From NCBI GenBank assembly GCA_904394685.1, contig CAJFNK010000065.1, positions 1 to 64,000 on the forward strand: DNA of 64,000 nucleotides. Direction: 5' to 3'. Within the stretch, counting starts at the first letter, position 1; each line of letters starts with the position of its first letter. Shown one piece after another: positions 23,543 through 30,631 of the stretch. Both the position numbers and the translations under genes were made by a program. The notes beneath the pieces were generated by a model, which saw only the letters and a list, made by a program, of their open reading frames with translations, was not told the origin of the DNA and did not search any database. The stretch comes from Candidatus Heritagella gallinarum. Lineage in GTDB: Bacteria; Bacillota; Clostridia; Oscillospirales; Acutalibacteraceae.

Positions 23543-24661
23543 ATGAAAAAGACCAATCTGAGAGCAAAAGCCATTGTGATCGCCGCCGCTATGGGAATGA
23601 CCCTGTTTACCGGCTGCATGTCCGCACAGGAAAAACCCGCTGCCGCCTCTAACCAGAACCAGCAGAGCGCTGCCGCCGGAACCATGCTGTTGAGCGTGAA
23701 CCCCGAAATTGAAATCGATTATGATGACAAGGGAAAGGTTCTGGAAATCGAAGGCAAGAACGATGATGGCAAAAACGTGGTGAAGGGATACACCTCCTAT
23801 GAAGGAAAAGACTGCGAAGCCGTGGTAAAAGAGCTGGTGGAAAAAATCTACGAAGGCGGATACTTTGAGAAAACCGTTGGCGGCCATGAGAAAAACATCG
23901 TGGTAAAGCTGGCAGAAGGTTCGAAATATCCTGATGACGATTTTCTGGAGGATGTAGCCGAGGGCGTTCGTGGCGCAGTGAAAAACTGCCATCTGGAATC
24001 CTCTGCCATTACCGTTGACGAAGACGATTATGCAGAGAACGGATATATCGGACTGGAAAAGGCCAAAGAGCTGGTGCTGGCACAGTTGGGACTGAAGGAA
24101 GCCACTTTTACCGACCGTGAATATTCCCTTGACGACGGCGTATATGAGCTGGAGTTTACCGCAAATGGCGTGGAGTATGAGTTTGAAGTGAATGCGGTTA
24201 CCGGCAAAATTCTGGAAGCCGATTATGAGCATAACGACGACTGGAAAGACTATGACGATGACAAAGACGACGATCACGATGATGATCGTGACGACGACAA
24301 GGATGATAAGGACGATATTGACGACAAGGATGATAAAGACGATAAAGATGATGATCAGGACGACCGTTATGATGACGATGACGACGATGATCGCCCGGCC
24401 GCAACAGCCAAGCCTACTTCCAAGCCGTCTGTAAAGCCCAACTATAACGATGACGACGATGATGATGATCGTTATGATGATGACCGGTATGAGAATGACG
24501 ATGATGACCGCTATGACGATGACAAGGACGACGATAACGACCGTGATGACGATGATAAAGACGACGATCACGATGATGACAAAGATGACGACCATGACGA
24601 CGATGATGATGATGACAAAGATGATGACCGTGACGACGACAAGGACGATGATGATGACTAA
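23543..24661 (+). CDS. Asp-rich lipoprotein with SEAL-like and PepSY domains
   Basis: 372 residues. A signal peptide ends in lipobox LFTGC with Cys25 as the lipidated residue. Residues 48-75 (MLLSVNPEIEIDYDDKGKVL) match the RsgI middle/SEAL-like pattern, including Asn53-Pro54. Residues about 167-230 (GYIGLEKAKELVLAQLGL through VNAVTGKILEADY) are a PepSY domain. The remainder (231-372) is almost all Asp with Lys, Arg, His and Tyr, plus a short ATAKPTSKPSVKP linker. ATG 23543 has AAAGGAG 8 nt upstream. It has its own SigI-like promoter and a downstream terminator. Probably surface-anchored; the tail suggests binding of divalent cations or basic wall components (inference). Confidence 0.88.
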   Translation: MKKTNLRAKAIVIAAAMGMTLFTGCMSAQEKPAAASNQNQQSAAAGTMLLSVNPEIEIDYDDKGKVLEIEGKNDDGKNVVKGYTSYEGKDCEAVVKELVEKIYEGGYFEKTVGGHEKNIVVKLAEGSKYPDDDFLEDVAEGVRGAVKNCHLESSAITVDEDDYAENGYIGLEKAKELVLAQLGLKEATFTDREYSLDDGVYELEFTANGVEYEFEVNAVTGKILEADYEHNDDWKDYDDDKDDDHDDDRDDDKDDKDDIDDKDDKDDKDDDQDDRYDDDDDDDRPAATAKPTSKPSVKPNYNDDDDDDDRYDDDRYENDDDDRYDDDKDDDNDRDDDDKDDDHDDDKDDDHDDDDDDDKDDDRDDDKDDDDD

Positions 24662-24708
24662 ATAAAATGCAAACACACATGGTAAAATTGTTTTGCAATA
24701 AGCAGGAA

Positions 24709-24785
24709 AGAAACTCCATCACTATTTATCTGCATAAAATTTAGAGGAATGAGTTTCTGATTTTTATGAAGGCACAGAAACTCAT
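24709..24785. repeat. competing inverted repeats in the 3' region of the lipoprotein gene
   Basis: ATGAGTTTCTG (24749-24759) pairs perfectly with CAGAAACTCAT (24775-24785) and can also pair imperfectly with AGAAACTCCAT (24709-24719). The two hairpins are mutually exclusive and lie just before the terminator at 24789-24832. Confidence 0.6.
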
Positions 24786-24788
24786 ATC

Positions 24789-24832
24789 AAAAAAGCTCTG
24801 CTATCTGGAATCACAGACAGCAGAGCTTTTTT
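24789..24832. terminator. bidirectional terminator between lipoprotein gene and purC
   Basis: AAAAAAGCTCTGCT pairs with AGCAGAGCTTTTTT, so a T tract follows the stem in both directions. It serves the converging lipoprotein gene and purC. Confidence 0.92.
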
Positions 24833-24861
24833 AGAAGATATCTCTGGCTAAACCGATTTCA

Positions 24862-25719
24862 TTAATAGGAGAGTTCTTCTCCGGTCAGGCGCTTATAAGC
24901 GTCCAGATACTTGTTGCGGGTTTCGGTAATGACTTCCTCCGGCAGATGCTCAGGAGCGCTTCCCTTATAGCCGTTGTTTTGCAGCCAGTCACGCAGATAC
25001 TGCTTGTCAAAGCTGTCCTGTCCTCTGCCCACCTCATAGGTGTCCTGTGCCCAGAAGCGGCTGGAATCGGGGGTCAAGACTTCGTCGCCCAGTACCAGCT
25101 CGCCGTTCTCGTCCAGGCCAAATTCCAGCTTGGTGTCGGCCAGGATGATGCCCTTGGTCAGCGCATAGTCGGCGCACTTCTTATAAACCTCGATGGTCTT
25201 GTCACGCACCTTGGCGGCCAGCTCATCGCCCAGAATCTCGCAGGCACGTTCAAAGGAGATGTTCTCGTCATGCTCGCCCAGCTCGGCCTTGGTAGAAGGG
25301 GTAAACAGGGGCTCCGGCAGCTTCTGGGATTCCTGCAATCCTTCGGGCAGGGGCATGCCGCAGATGGTGCCGGTTTTCTGGTAATCCGCCCAGCCGGAAC
25401 CGGTGATATAGCCACGCACAATGCACTCCACGGGCAGCATCTTGAGCTTCTTTACCCACATGCTGCGGCCTTTGAATTCCTCTTTGCGGAATTCCTCAGG
25501 GAACTCGTTCCAGTCGGTGCTGATGATGTGGTTGGGCACCACGTCGGCCACATAGCGGAACCAGAAGGCAGAAAGCTGGTTCAAAATAACGCCCTTGTCC
25601 TTGATATCATCGGGCATAATCACATCATAAGCCGAAATTCTGTCGGATACCACAATCATCAGGCTGTCGTCGTTTACTTCATAAATGTCACGAACTTTTC
25701 CGCTGCTAATCTTACGCAT
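24862..25719 (-). CDS. purC: phosphoribosylaminoimidazole-succinocarboxamide synthase (SAICAR synthetase)
   Basis: 285 residues. ATP-dependent joining of aspartate to CAIR in purine synthesis. Diagnostic segments: ISSGKVRDIYEV (4-15), VVSDRISAYDVIMPDDIKDKG (about 22-42), VECIVRGYITGSGWADY and LADTKLEFGLD with the catalytic/metal site, then DEVLTPDSSRFW. The internal ATG at 25719 is chosen: it has AGGTGG 7 nt upstream and matches the usual N-terminus, whereas the longer frame adds an arginine-rich stretch absent from the family. No other pur gene is adjacent; it shares the strand with aspS. Confidence 0.95.
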   Translation of the reverse strand: MRKISSGKVRDIYEVNDDSLMIVVSDRISAYDVIMPDDIKDKGVILNQLSAFWFRYVADVVPNHIISTDWNEFPEEFRKEEFKGRSMWVKKLKMLPVECIVRGYITGSGWADYQKTGTICGMPLPEGLQESQKLPEPLFTPSTKAELGEHDENISFERACEILGDELAAKVRDKTIEVYKKCADYALTKGIILADTKLEFGLDENGELVLGDEVLTPDSSRFWAQDTYEVGRGQDSFDKQYLRDWLQNNGYKGSAPEHLPEEVITETRNKYLDAYKRLTGEELSY

Positions 25720-25806
25720 AATCATCCACCTTTTCATCATAAAATCGCATTTATCGAATCCGGCGGCTTCTCTGCGCCGCCGGAATCCCAAACCAAAAGC
25801 TGCCCT

Positions 25807-27591
25807 TTATTCTTCTGTTTTCTTCAGGGCAATTCCCAAGTCATCCAGCTGCTGCATATCCACGCTGCCGGGAGCCTCGGTCATCAGCTCGCTGGCGTTC
25901 TGCACCTTGGGATAAGCTACCACGTCACGCAGAGTGGCACAGCCCAGCATCTGCATCACCAGACGGTCGAGGCCGATGCCCATGCCGCCGTGGGGCGGTG
26001 CGCCATATTTGAACGCATCGGTGAGGAAGCCGAATTTCTGATAGGATTCTTCCTCGCTCAGACCCAGCAGGCGGAACATCCGCTTTTGCAGGTCGGGGTC
26101 GGTGATACGGATAGAGCCGCTGGAAAGCTCGATGCCGTTGAGCACCAGGTCATAGGCTTTTGCACGCACATTGCCCTGATCGCTCTCCAGATAAGGGATA
26201 CACTCGTCCAGCGGAGCAGTGAAGGGATGGTGCATCGCCACATACTGCCCCAGATCCTCGTCGAACTCGAAGAAGGGGAATTCCACCACCCACAGGAAGT
26301 TGTAGCCTGTGCGCTCAATCTGGAGCTTGTCGGCCACTTCCAGACGCAGGGCGCCCAGCTGCGGAAGCACATGGCTGGTTTTGGTGTCGGCAATAATCAG
26401 CACCACATCCCCGGTTTCGGCTCCGGCTCTCTCCAAAATTGCATTCATTTCTTCCTCGGTCATAAACTTGGAGAAAGAAGCCTTCATGCCGTCGGGAGCC
26501 ATGCGAACCCAGGCCAGACCCTTGCCGCCGATGCCACGCACAAATTCCGTCAGTTTATCGATCTCCTTGCGGGTAAGCACCGACACCGCATTTTTGGCGG
26601 TGATGCAGCGCACGGAACCGCCTCCCTGTACAGCGCCGGAGAATACGCCAAAGCCGCAATCCTTTACCAGGTCGCTCAGGTCGATCAGCTCCATCCCAAA
26701 ACGGGTATCGGGCTTATCGGAGCCATAGCGCTCCATGGCCTCTTTATAGGTGAGGCGGGGCAGCGGCAGGGGGATATCCACATTCAAAGCGTCCTTAAAC
26801 ACCCGGCGGATATAGCCTTCTCCGATCTCCAGCACGTCTTCCATGTCCACGAACGACATCTCCAGGTCGATCTGGGTAAACTCAGGCTGGCGGTCGGCAC
26901 GCAGATCCTCGTCACGGAAGCAGCGGGCAATCTGCATATAGCGGTCAAAGCCGGCTACCATCGAAAGCTGCTTATACAGCTGCGGGGACTGGGGCAGCGC
27001 ATAAAAGCTGCCCTTGTGGATACGGCTGGGTACCAAAAAGTCACGGGCGCCTTCGGGGGTAGACTTAATGAGCATGGGGGTTTCGATCTCGATAAAGCCG
27101 TTCTCGTCAAAATAGTCACGGGTGATCTTGGCGATCTTGTGGCGCATCAGGATATTGCTCTGCAAGTCGGGACGGCGCAGGTCGAGATAGCGGTACTTGA
27201 GCCGGAGATCCTCTTTCACACGGGAGTTCTCCACGATCTCAAAGGGCGGGGTTTCGGATTTGCCCAGCACCCGCAGCTCCTGCACATAGATTTCCACTTC
27301 ACCGGTGGGGATCTCCATGTTTTTGGAGTCACGCTCCCGAACCTGCCCACGGGCAGCCAGCACAAACTCGGAACGGGCGGAAAATGCCTTTTCAAAAATG
27401 CTGCGGTCGGTGCTGTCGTCAAAGGTCAGCTGGACAATACCGGTGCGGTCACGCAAATCGATAAAGATCAGCTGCCCCAGGTCACGCTGGCGCTGTACCC
27501 AGCCAAACACAACGGCCTCTTTGCCGATATCGGACGGGCGAAGCTCCCCACAATAATGGGTGCGCTTGAGCCCCTTGATGGTTTCTGCCAT
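25807..27591 (-). CDS. aspS: aspartyl-tRNA synthetase, bacterial type
   Basis: 594 residues, the bacterial class IIb enzyme. An N-terminal OB anticodon-binding domain (AVVFGWVQRQRDLGQLIFIDLRDRTG, about 27-52) is followed by the class II core: motif 2 FRDEDLRADRQPEFTQIDLEMSF (about 215-237), the bacterial GAD insertion (about 290-415) and motif 3 GMGIGLDRLVM near 530. It lies 64 nt after hisS on the same strand, so the upstream T-box probably governs both. The missing gatCAB context prevents saying whether it is discriminating. Confidence 0.96.
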   Translation of the reverse strand: MAETIKGLKRTHYCGELRPSDIGKEAVVFGWVQRQRDLGQLIFIDLRDRTGIVQLTFDDSTDRSIFEKAFSARSEFVLAARGQVRERDSKNMEIPTGEVEIYVQELRVLGKSETPPFEIVENSRVKEDLRLKYRYLDLRRPDLQSNILMRHKIAKITRDYFDENGFIEIETPMLIKSTPEGARDFLVPSRIHKGSFYALPQSPQLYKQLSMVAGFDRYMQIARCFRDEDLRADRQPEFTQIDLEMSFVDMEDVLEIGEGYIRRVFKDALNVDIPLPLPRLTYKEAMERYGSDKPDTRFGMELIDLSDLVKDCGFGVFSGAVQGGGSVRCITAKNAVSVLTRKEIDKLTEFVRGIGGKGLAWVRMAPDGMKASFSKFMTEEEMNAILERAGAETGDVVLIIADTKTSHVLPQLGALRLEVADKLQIERTGYNFLWVVEFPFFEFDEDLGQYVAMHHPFTAPLDECIPYLESDQGNVRAKAYDLVLNGIELSSGSIRITDPDLQKRMFRLLGLSEEESYQKFGFLTDAFKYGAPPHGGMGIGLDRLVMQMLGCATLRDVVAYPKVQNASELMTEAPGSVDMQQLDDLGIALKKTEE

Positions 27592-27655
27592 GATAATTGC
27601 CTCCTACGATTACCGTTCCTTTACAGAACGTATAAAATATTAGATTTATTACAAT

Positions 27656-28957
27656 TTAAAATGCGAGTTCGCCCAGATCAGCCGCCGCCACAGAAACCGA
27701 CAGATAATCATCCATAAAAGCCTCTCCCAGAGAGATGGAGGTTTCCTCGCCGGTCTTCATGTTTTTGATTTTGGCCTTTTTCTGCTCCAGCTCGTTGTCG
27801 CCCAGAACCAGCGTAAACGCAGCGCCGATTTTGTTGGCATACTTCATCTGCGCCTTGAGGCCACGGCTGCAAAGGTCGCAGGCGGCCACAATGCCGCTGC
27901 GCTGCAATTCTGTCACCAGACGGAACGCCTCTTTGGAAGCGTTTTGTCCCATCGAAGCGATATACACCTCGCAGGAAGGCGGAGCTGGCAGCTCAATCTT
28001 CTGTGCTTCCAACACCAGCATCAGGCGCTCCATGCCAAGGCCAAAGCCCAAGCCTGCCATGGACTTGCCGCCCATCTGCTCGGTGAGGCCGTCATAACGG
28101 CCGCCGCCGCAAACCGTGCTCTGGGCGCCCAGGTCGTTGCTGACAAACTCAAACACGGTGCGGTTATAGTAATCCAGTCCACGGACAATGGTGGGGTTCA
28201 CAACATATTCCACCCCGGCAGCGTTCAAATAAGACTGTACACCCTCGAAGTGCTCTTTGCAGTCGTCGCACAGATAATCCAGAATGTGCGGTGCGCCCTC
28301 GGCAATTTTGGAGCAAACCGGACTCTTGCAGTCCAGAATCCGCATCGGGTTGCGCTCCAAACGGGAAAGGCAGGTTTCACAAAGCTCGTCCCGATGCCCC
28401 TCGAAATACTCTTTGAGCGCCTGATGGAACTTTGCACGGCAGGTAGGACAGCCGATGGAGTTCAGCTCCAACGTCAGGTTGCGAACGCCCAGACGGTCAA
28501 AAATGGATTTTGCCAGACAGATGACCTCTGCATCGGCAACTGGAGCCTCTGCGCCAAACATCTCCACGCCAAACTGGTGGAACTCACGCAAACGCCCTGC
28601 CTGCGGCTTCTCATAGCGATAGCAGGATGTGAGGTAATACAGTTTTACCGGCAATCCCTCGTTATAAACCGCATGCTCCAGCATAGCACGGACAGCGCCG
28701 GCGGTGCCTTCGGGACGCAGGGTAACGGAGCGGCCGCCCTTGTCGTTAAAGGTATACATCTGTTTTTCTACCACATCTGTGGTATCTCCCACGCTCCGCA
28801 GGAACAGCTCGGTATGTTCAAACACGGGCGTGCGAACTTCGCCAAACCCGTGGATAGCAGCCTCGCTTCTCATCACATCCTCAACGGTCTGCCAGTTCCC
28901 GCTCTGAGGAGGAAGAAGATCCTGTGTGCCTTTGGGCGCCTGTGTTAATAGTGCCAT
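27656..28957 (-). CDS. hisS: histidyl-tRNA synthetase
   Basis: 433 residues, class II. Features: KGTQDLLPP near the N-terminus, motif 2 VTLRPEGTAGAVRAMLEHAV (about 79-98) followed by YYLTSCYRYEKPQAGRLREFHQFGVEMFG, the histidine-A loop RGLDYYNRTVFEF (about 260-272), motif 3 GLGFGLGMERLML and a C-terminal anticodon-binding domain from about 330. The start has GGAGAG 9 nt upstream. It is the first gene after the T-box leader and precedes aspS, a pairing common in Firmicutes. Confidence 0.96.
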   Translation of the reverse strand: MALLTQAPKGTQDLLPPQSGNWQTVEDVMRSEAAIHGFGEVRTPVFEHTELFLRSVGDTTDVVEKQMYTFNDKGGRSVTLRPEGTAGAVRAMLEHAVYNEGLPVKLYYLTSCYRYEKPQAGRLREFHQFGVEMFGAEAPVADAEVICLAKSIFDRLGVRNLTLELNSIGCPTCRAKFHQALKEYFEGHRDELCETCLSRLERNPMRILDCKSPVCSKIAEGAPHILDYLCDDCKEHFEGVQSYLNAAGVEYVVNPTIVRGLDYYNRTVFEFVSNDLGAQSTVCGGGRYDGLTEQMGGKSMAGLGFGLGMERLMLVLEAQKIELPAPPSCEVYIASMGQNASKEAFRLVTELQRSGIVAACDLCSRGLKAQMKYANKIGAAFTLVLGDNELEQKKAKIKNMKTGEETSISLGEAFMDDYLSVSVAAADLGELAF

Positions 28958-28987
28958 AGTATTTTGCTCTCCTTTATATGAAAATAA

Positions 28988-29215
28988 AATACCCCCGTCC
29001 CAACAAAGGGACGAGGGGATATCCTCGTGGTGCCACCCTTTTTCAAGGACGCAAAAGCGCCCTCCTTTTCCTTCTTTAACGCAGAAGAACGTGCGGCAAA
29101 CCGCAACAGCTCCCGGGTGTCCTTCTGGGGTTTTCTATTTCCGGGCAGACTCTCAGTCACGGCCTGCCCTCCCTGTGGAGAAACCCCCATACTGCTCCCG
29201 TTCATCGCTGTATGA
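28988..29215 (-). promoter_or_regulatory. T-box leader of hisS-aspS
   Basis: On the minus strand GGGTGGCACCACGAGG (29023-29038) is the T-box sequence. The terminator pairs CCCCTCGTCCC with GGGACGGGGG and runs into TATTTTATTTT (about 28985-29018); the ACGAGG/CCTCGT part can form the competing antiterminator. The specifier area reads GAAGGACACCCGGGAG, with GACAC at 29117-29121 containing both GAC (Asp) and CAC (His). The leader begins almost directly after the mgsA stop codon, and no clear promoter lies between, so it may be transcribed from within or upstream of mgsA. Confidence 0.9.
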
Positions 29216-29225
29216 GAAATCATGA

Positions 29226-29627
29226 TTAAGCCGGATTAACAATAGTACGCCAATCCAGATCGCCACGCTCCAAGCCGTGAATCAGCACCTCGGCGGTAGC
29301 AATATTGGTTGCAACCGGGATGTTGTGCATATCACACAGCCGCAGCAGGTTCATGTCGTTAGGCTCGTGCGGTTTGGGGCTAAGCGGGTCACGGAAAAAC
29401 AGCAGCAGGTCGATTTCGTTGCAGGCAATGCGTGCTGCAATCTGCTGGTCGCCGCCCTGAGAACCACTCAGGAAACGCTGGATCTGCAGGCCGGTCGCCT
29501 CTGAAACCATCTTACCGGTGGTACCGGTAGCGCAGAGAATATGGCGGCTGAGAACGCCGCAGTATGCAATACAAAATTGAACCATGAGTTCTTTTTTAGC
29601 GTCATGAGCAATCAGTGCAATTTTCAA
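29226..29627 (-). CDS. mgsA: methylglyoxal synthase
   Basis: 133 residues, slightly short but complete. It converts dihydroxyacetone phosphate to methylglyoxal, an overflow valve of glycolysis. Visible: [16 protein letters not shown] (3-18), [14 protein letters not shown] phosphate-binding loop (about 34-47), [16 protein letters not shown], and [35 protein letters not shown] with the catalytic aspartate. It lies at the end of the mre-PBP2-minD block, its usual neighbourhood in Clostridia, and just ahead of the hisS T-box. Confidence 0.95.
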   Translation of the reverse strand: MKIALIAHDAKKELMVQFCIAYCGVLSRHILCATGTTGKMVSEATGLQIQRFLSGSQGGDQQIAARIACNEIDLLLFFRDPLSPKPHEPNDMNLLRLCDMHNIPVATNIATAEVLIHGLERGDLDWRTIVNPA

Positions 29628-29729
29628 TGGGAACTCCTCCTTCTATTTTGACAGCTTGATTTCCAGAAAATAAAATACAGTATGAGAAACTCTATTTTGA
29701 TGAGTCAGGAAAACACTGATAAAAACCTC

Positions 29730-30476
29730 TTAAAATTTCCGCAGGGATGGCAAAGGGACCCGCTCCCCTTCTAACCGGGCAGCAAGCCGGGAATACGCCA
29801 TCGACCCGGCAGACCGGTGAGAGGCCGGCTGCGCTTTGGCAGATGCTGCCGCCAGCTGTACGTCTTCGGGAATCACAGCAATCAGCTGAATCCCGGATTC
29901 ATCGATGATGTCATCCAAGTCCTGAAAACATCCCAGCTTTTTAAAGCGGCTGTATTGAAATCGATTGATGACCAGCCGCTGCTCCCGGATTCCCAATTCT
30001 TCCAGCACACGGCGGGTAATGGCATTATCACGGAGACAAACGGGGTCGGGATTCGACACCACCAGCGCCCTCTGGGCGGCGGCAGCGGCTGAAAGAAGCC
30101 CGGTTCCCACTCCCGCCGGACTATCGATCAACACATGATCGTAATAAGCAGCCAGCATGGGGATGAGCTTTTTCATGACATCAGGCGCAATGGTGTCCTG
30201 CTCCCGTGCAGGGGCAGGCAGGAGAAACAGATCCTGAAATCCGGGGCAGGGATAAATTGCCCGAATCGGCTCACACCTTCCGGCCGCCACATCTGAGATA
30301 TCATAAACCAGACTGGCTTCTACTCCCAGCATCCGGTCAAGACTTCTCAAACCGGCGTCGCCGTCTACCAGCAGCACCCTGCGGCCTCTGCGGGAAAGGG
30401 CGCAGGCCAACCCCACAGATGTGGTAGATTTTCCCACACCGCCTTTACCTGATGTAATTACCGTAATTGCTCCCAT
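29730..30476 (-). CDS. minD: septum site-determining ATPase MinD
   Basis: 248 residues, somewhat shorter than typical MinD (260-270). The deviant Walker A is SGKGGVGKSTTSVGL (9-23), followed by LLVDGDAGLRSLDRMLG and the Walker B-type VLIDSPAGVG (about 114-123); NRFQYSRF is where MinD has its base-recognition segment. The C-terminus SRLAARLEGERVPLPSLRKF has an amphipathic stretch but lacks the usual KKGFLKRLFG-like membrane-targeting end. minC and minE, normally adjacent, are absent here. It sits between PBP2 and mgsA. Confidence 0.88.
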   Translation of the reverse strand: MGAITVITSGKGGVGKSTTSVGLACALSRRGRRVLLVDGDAGLRSLDRMLGVEASLVYDISDVAAGRCEPIRAIYPCPGFQDLFLLPAPAREQDTIAPDVMKKLIPMLAAYYDHVLIDSPAGVGTGLLSAAAAAQRALVVSNPDPVCLRDNAITRRVLEELGIREQRLVINRFQYSRFKKLGCFQDLDDIIDESGIQLIAVIPEDVQLAAASAKAQPASHRSAGSMAYSRLAARLEGERVPLPSLRKF

Positions 30477-30631
30477 GAAACAATACCTCTTTAATCATGT
30501 TACCACAAACCGAAACGCTAGTCAAAGCGTTTTTGTGGAATTTATCCCATTTTCTCAAATCTATCCGTTTTCTACAAAAAATATCCAACAATTCAGCAAC
30601 TATACATAGCAAAACTTATGATAAACCGCCA

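Noticed and set aside
23519-24676. Ile/Val-rich minus-strand frame that looks like a membrane protein
   Set aside because: It is the reverse complement of GAT/GAC Asp codons in the lipoprotein tail, so the hydrophobicity is an artefact.
24946-27717. 923-codon plus-strand open frame opposite aspS and hisS
   Set aside because: It is antisense to two unmistakable synthetases, has no SD-led start and no domain. GC-rich codon usage produces such long antisense frames.
28945-29223. 92-codon minus-strand frame between mgsA and hisS
   Set aside because: It coincides with the T-box leader and its terminator; the sequence is explained by RNA structure.
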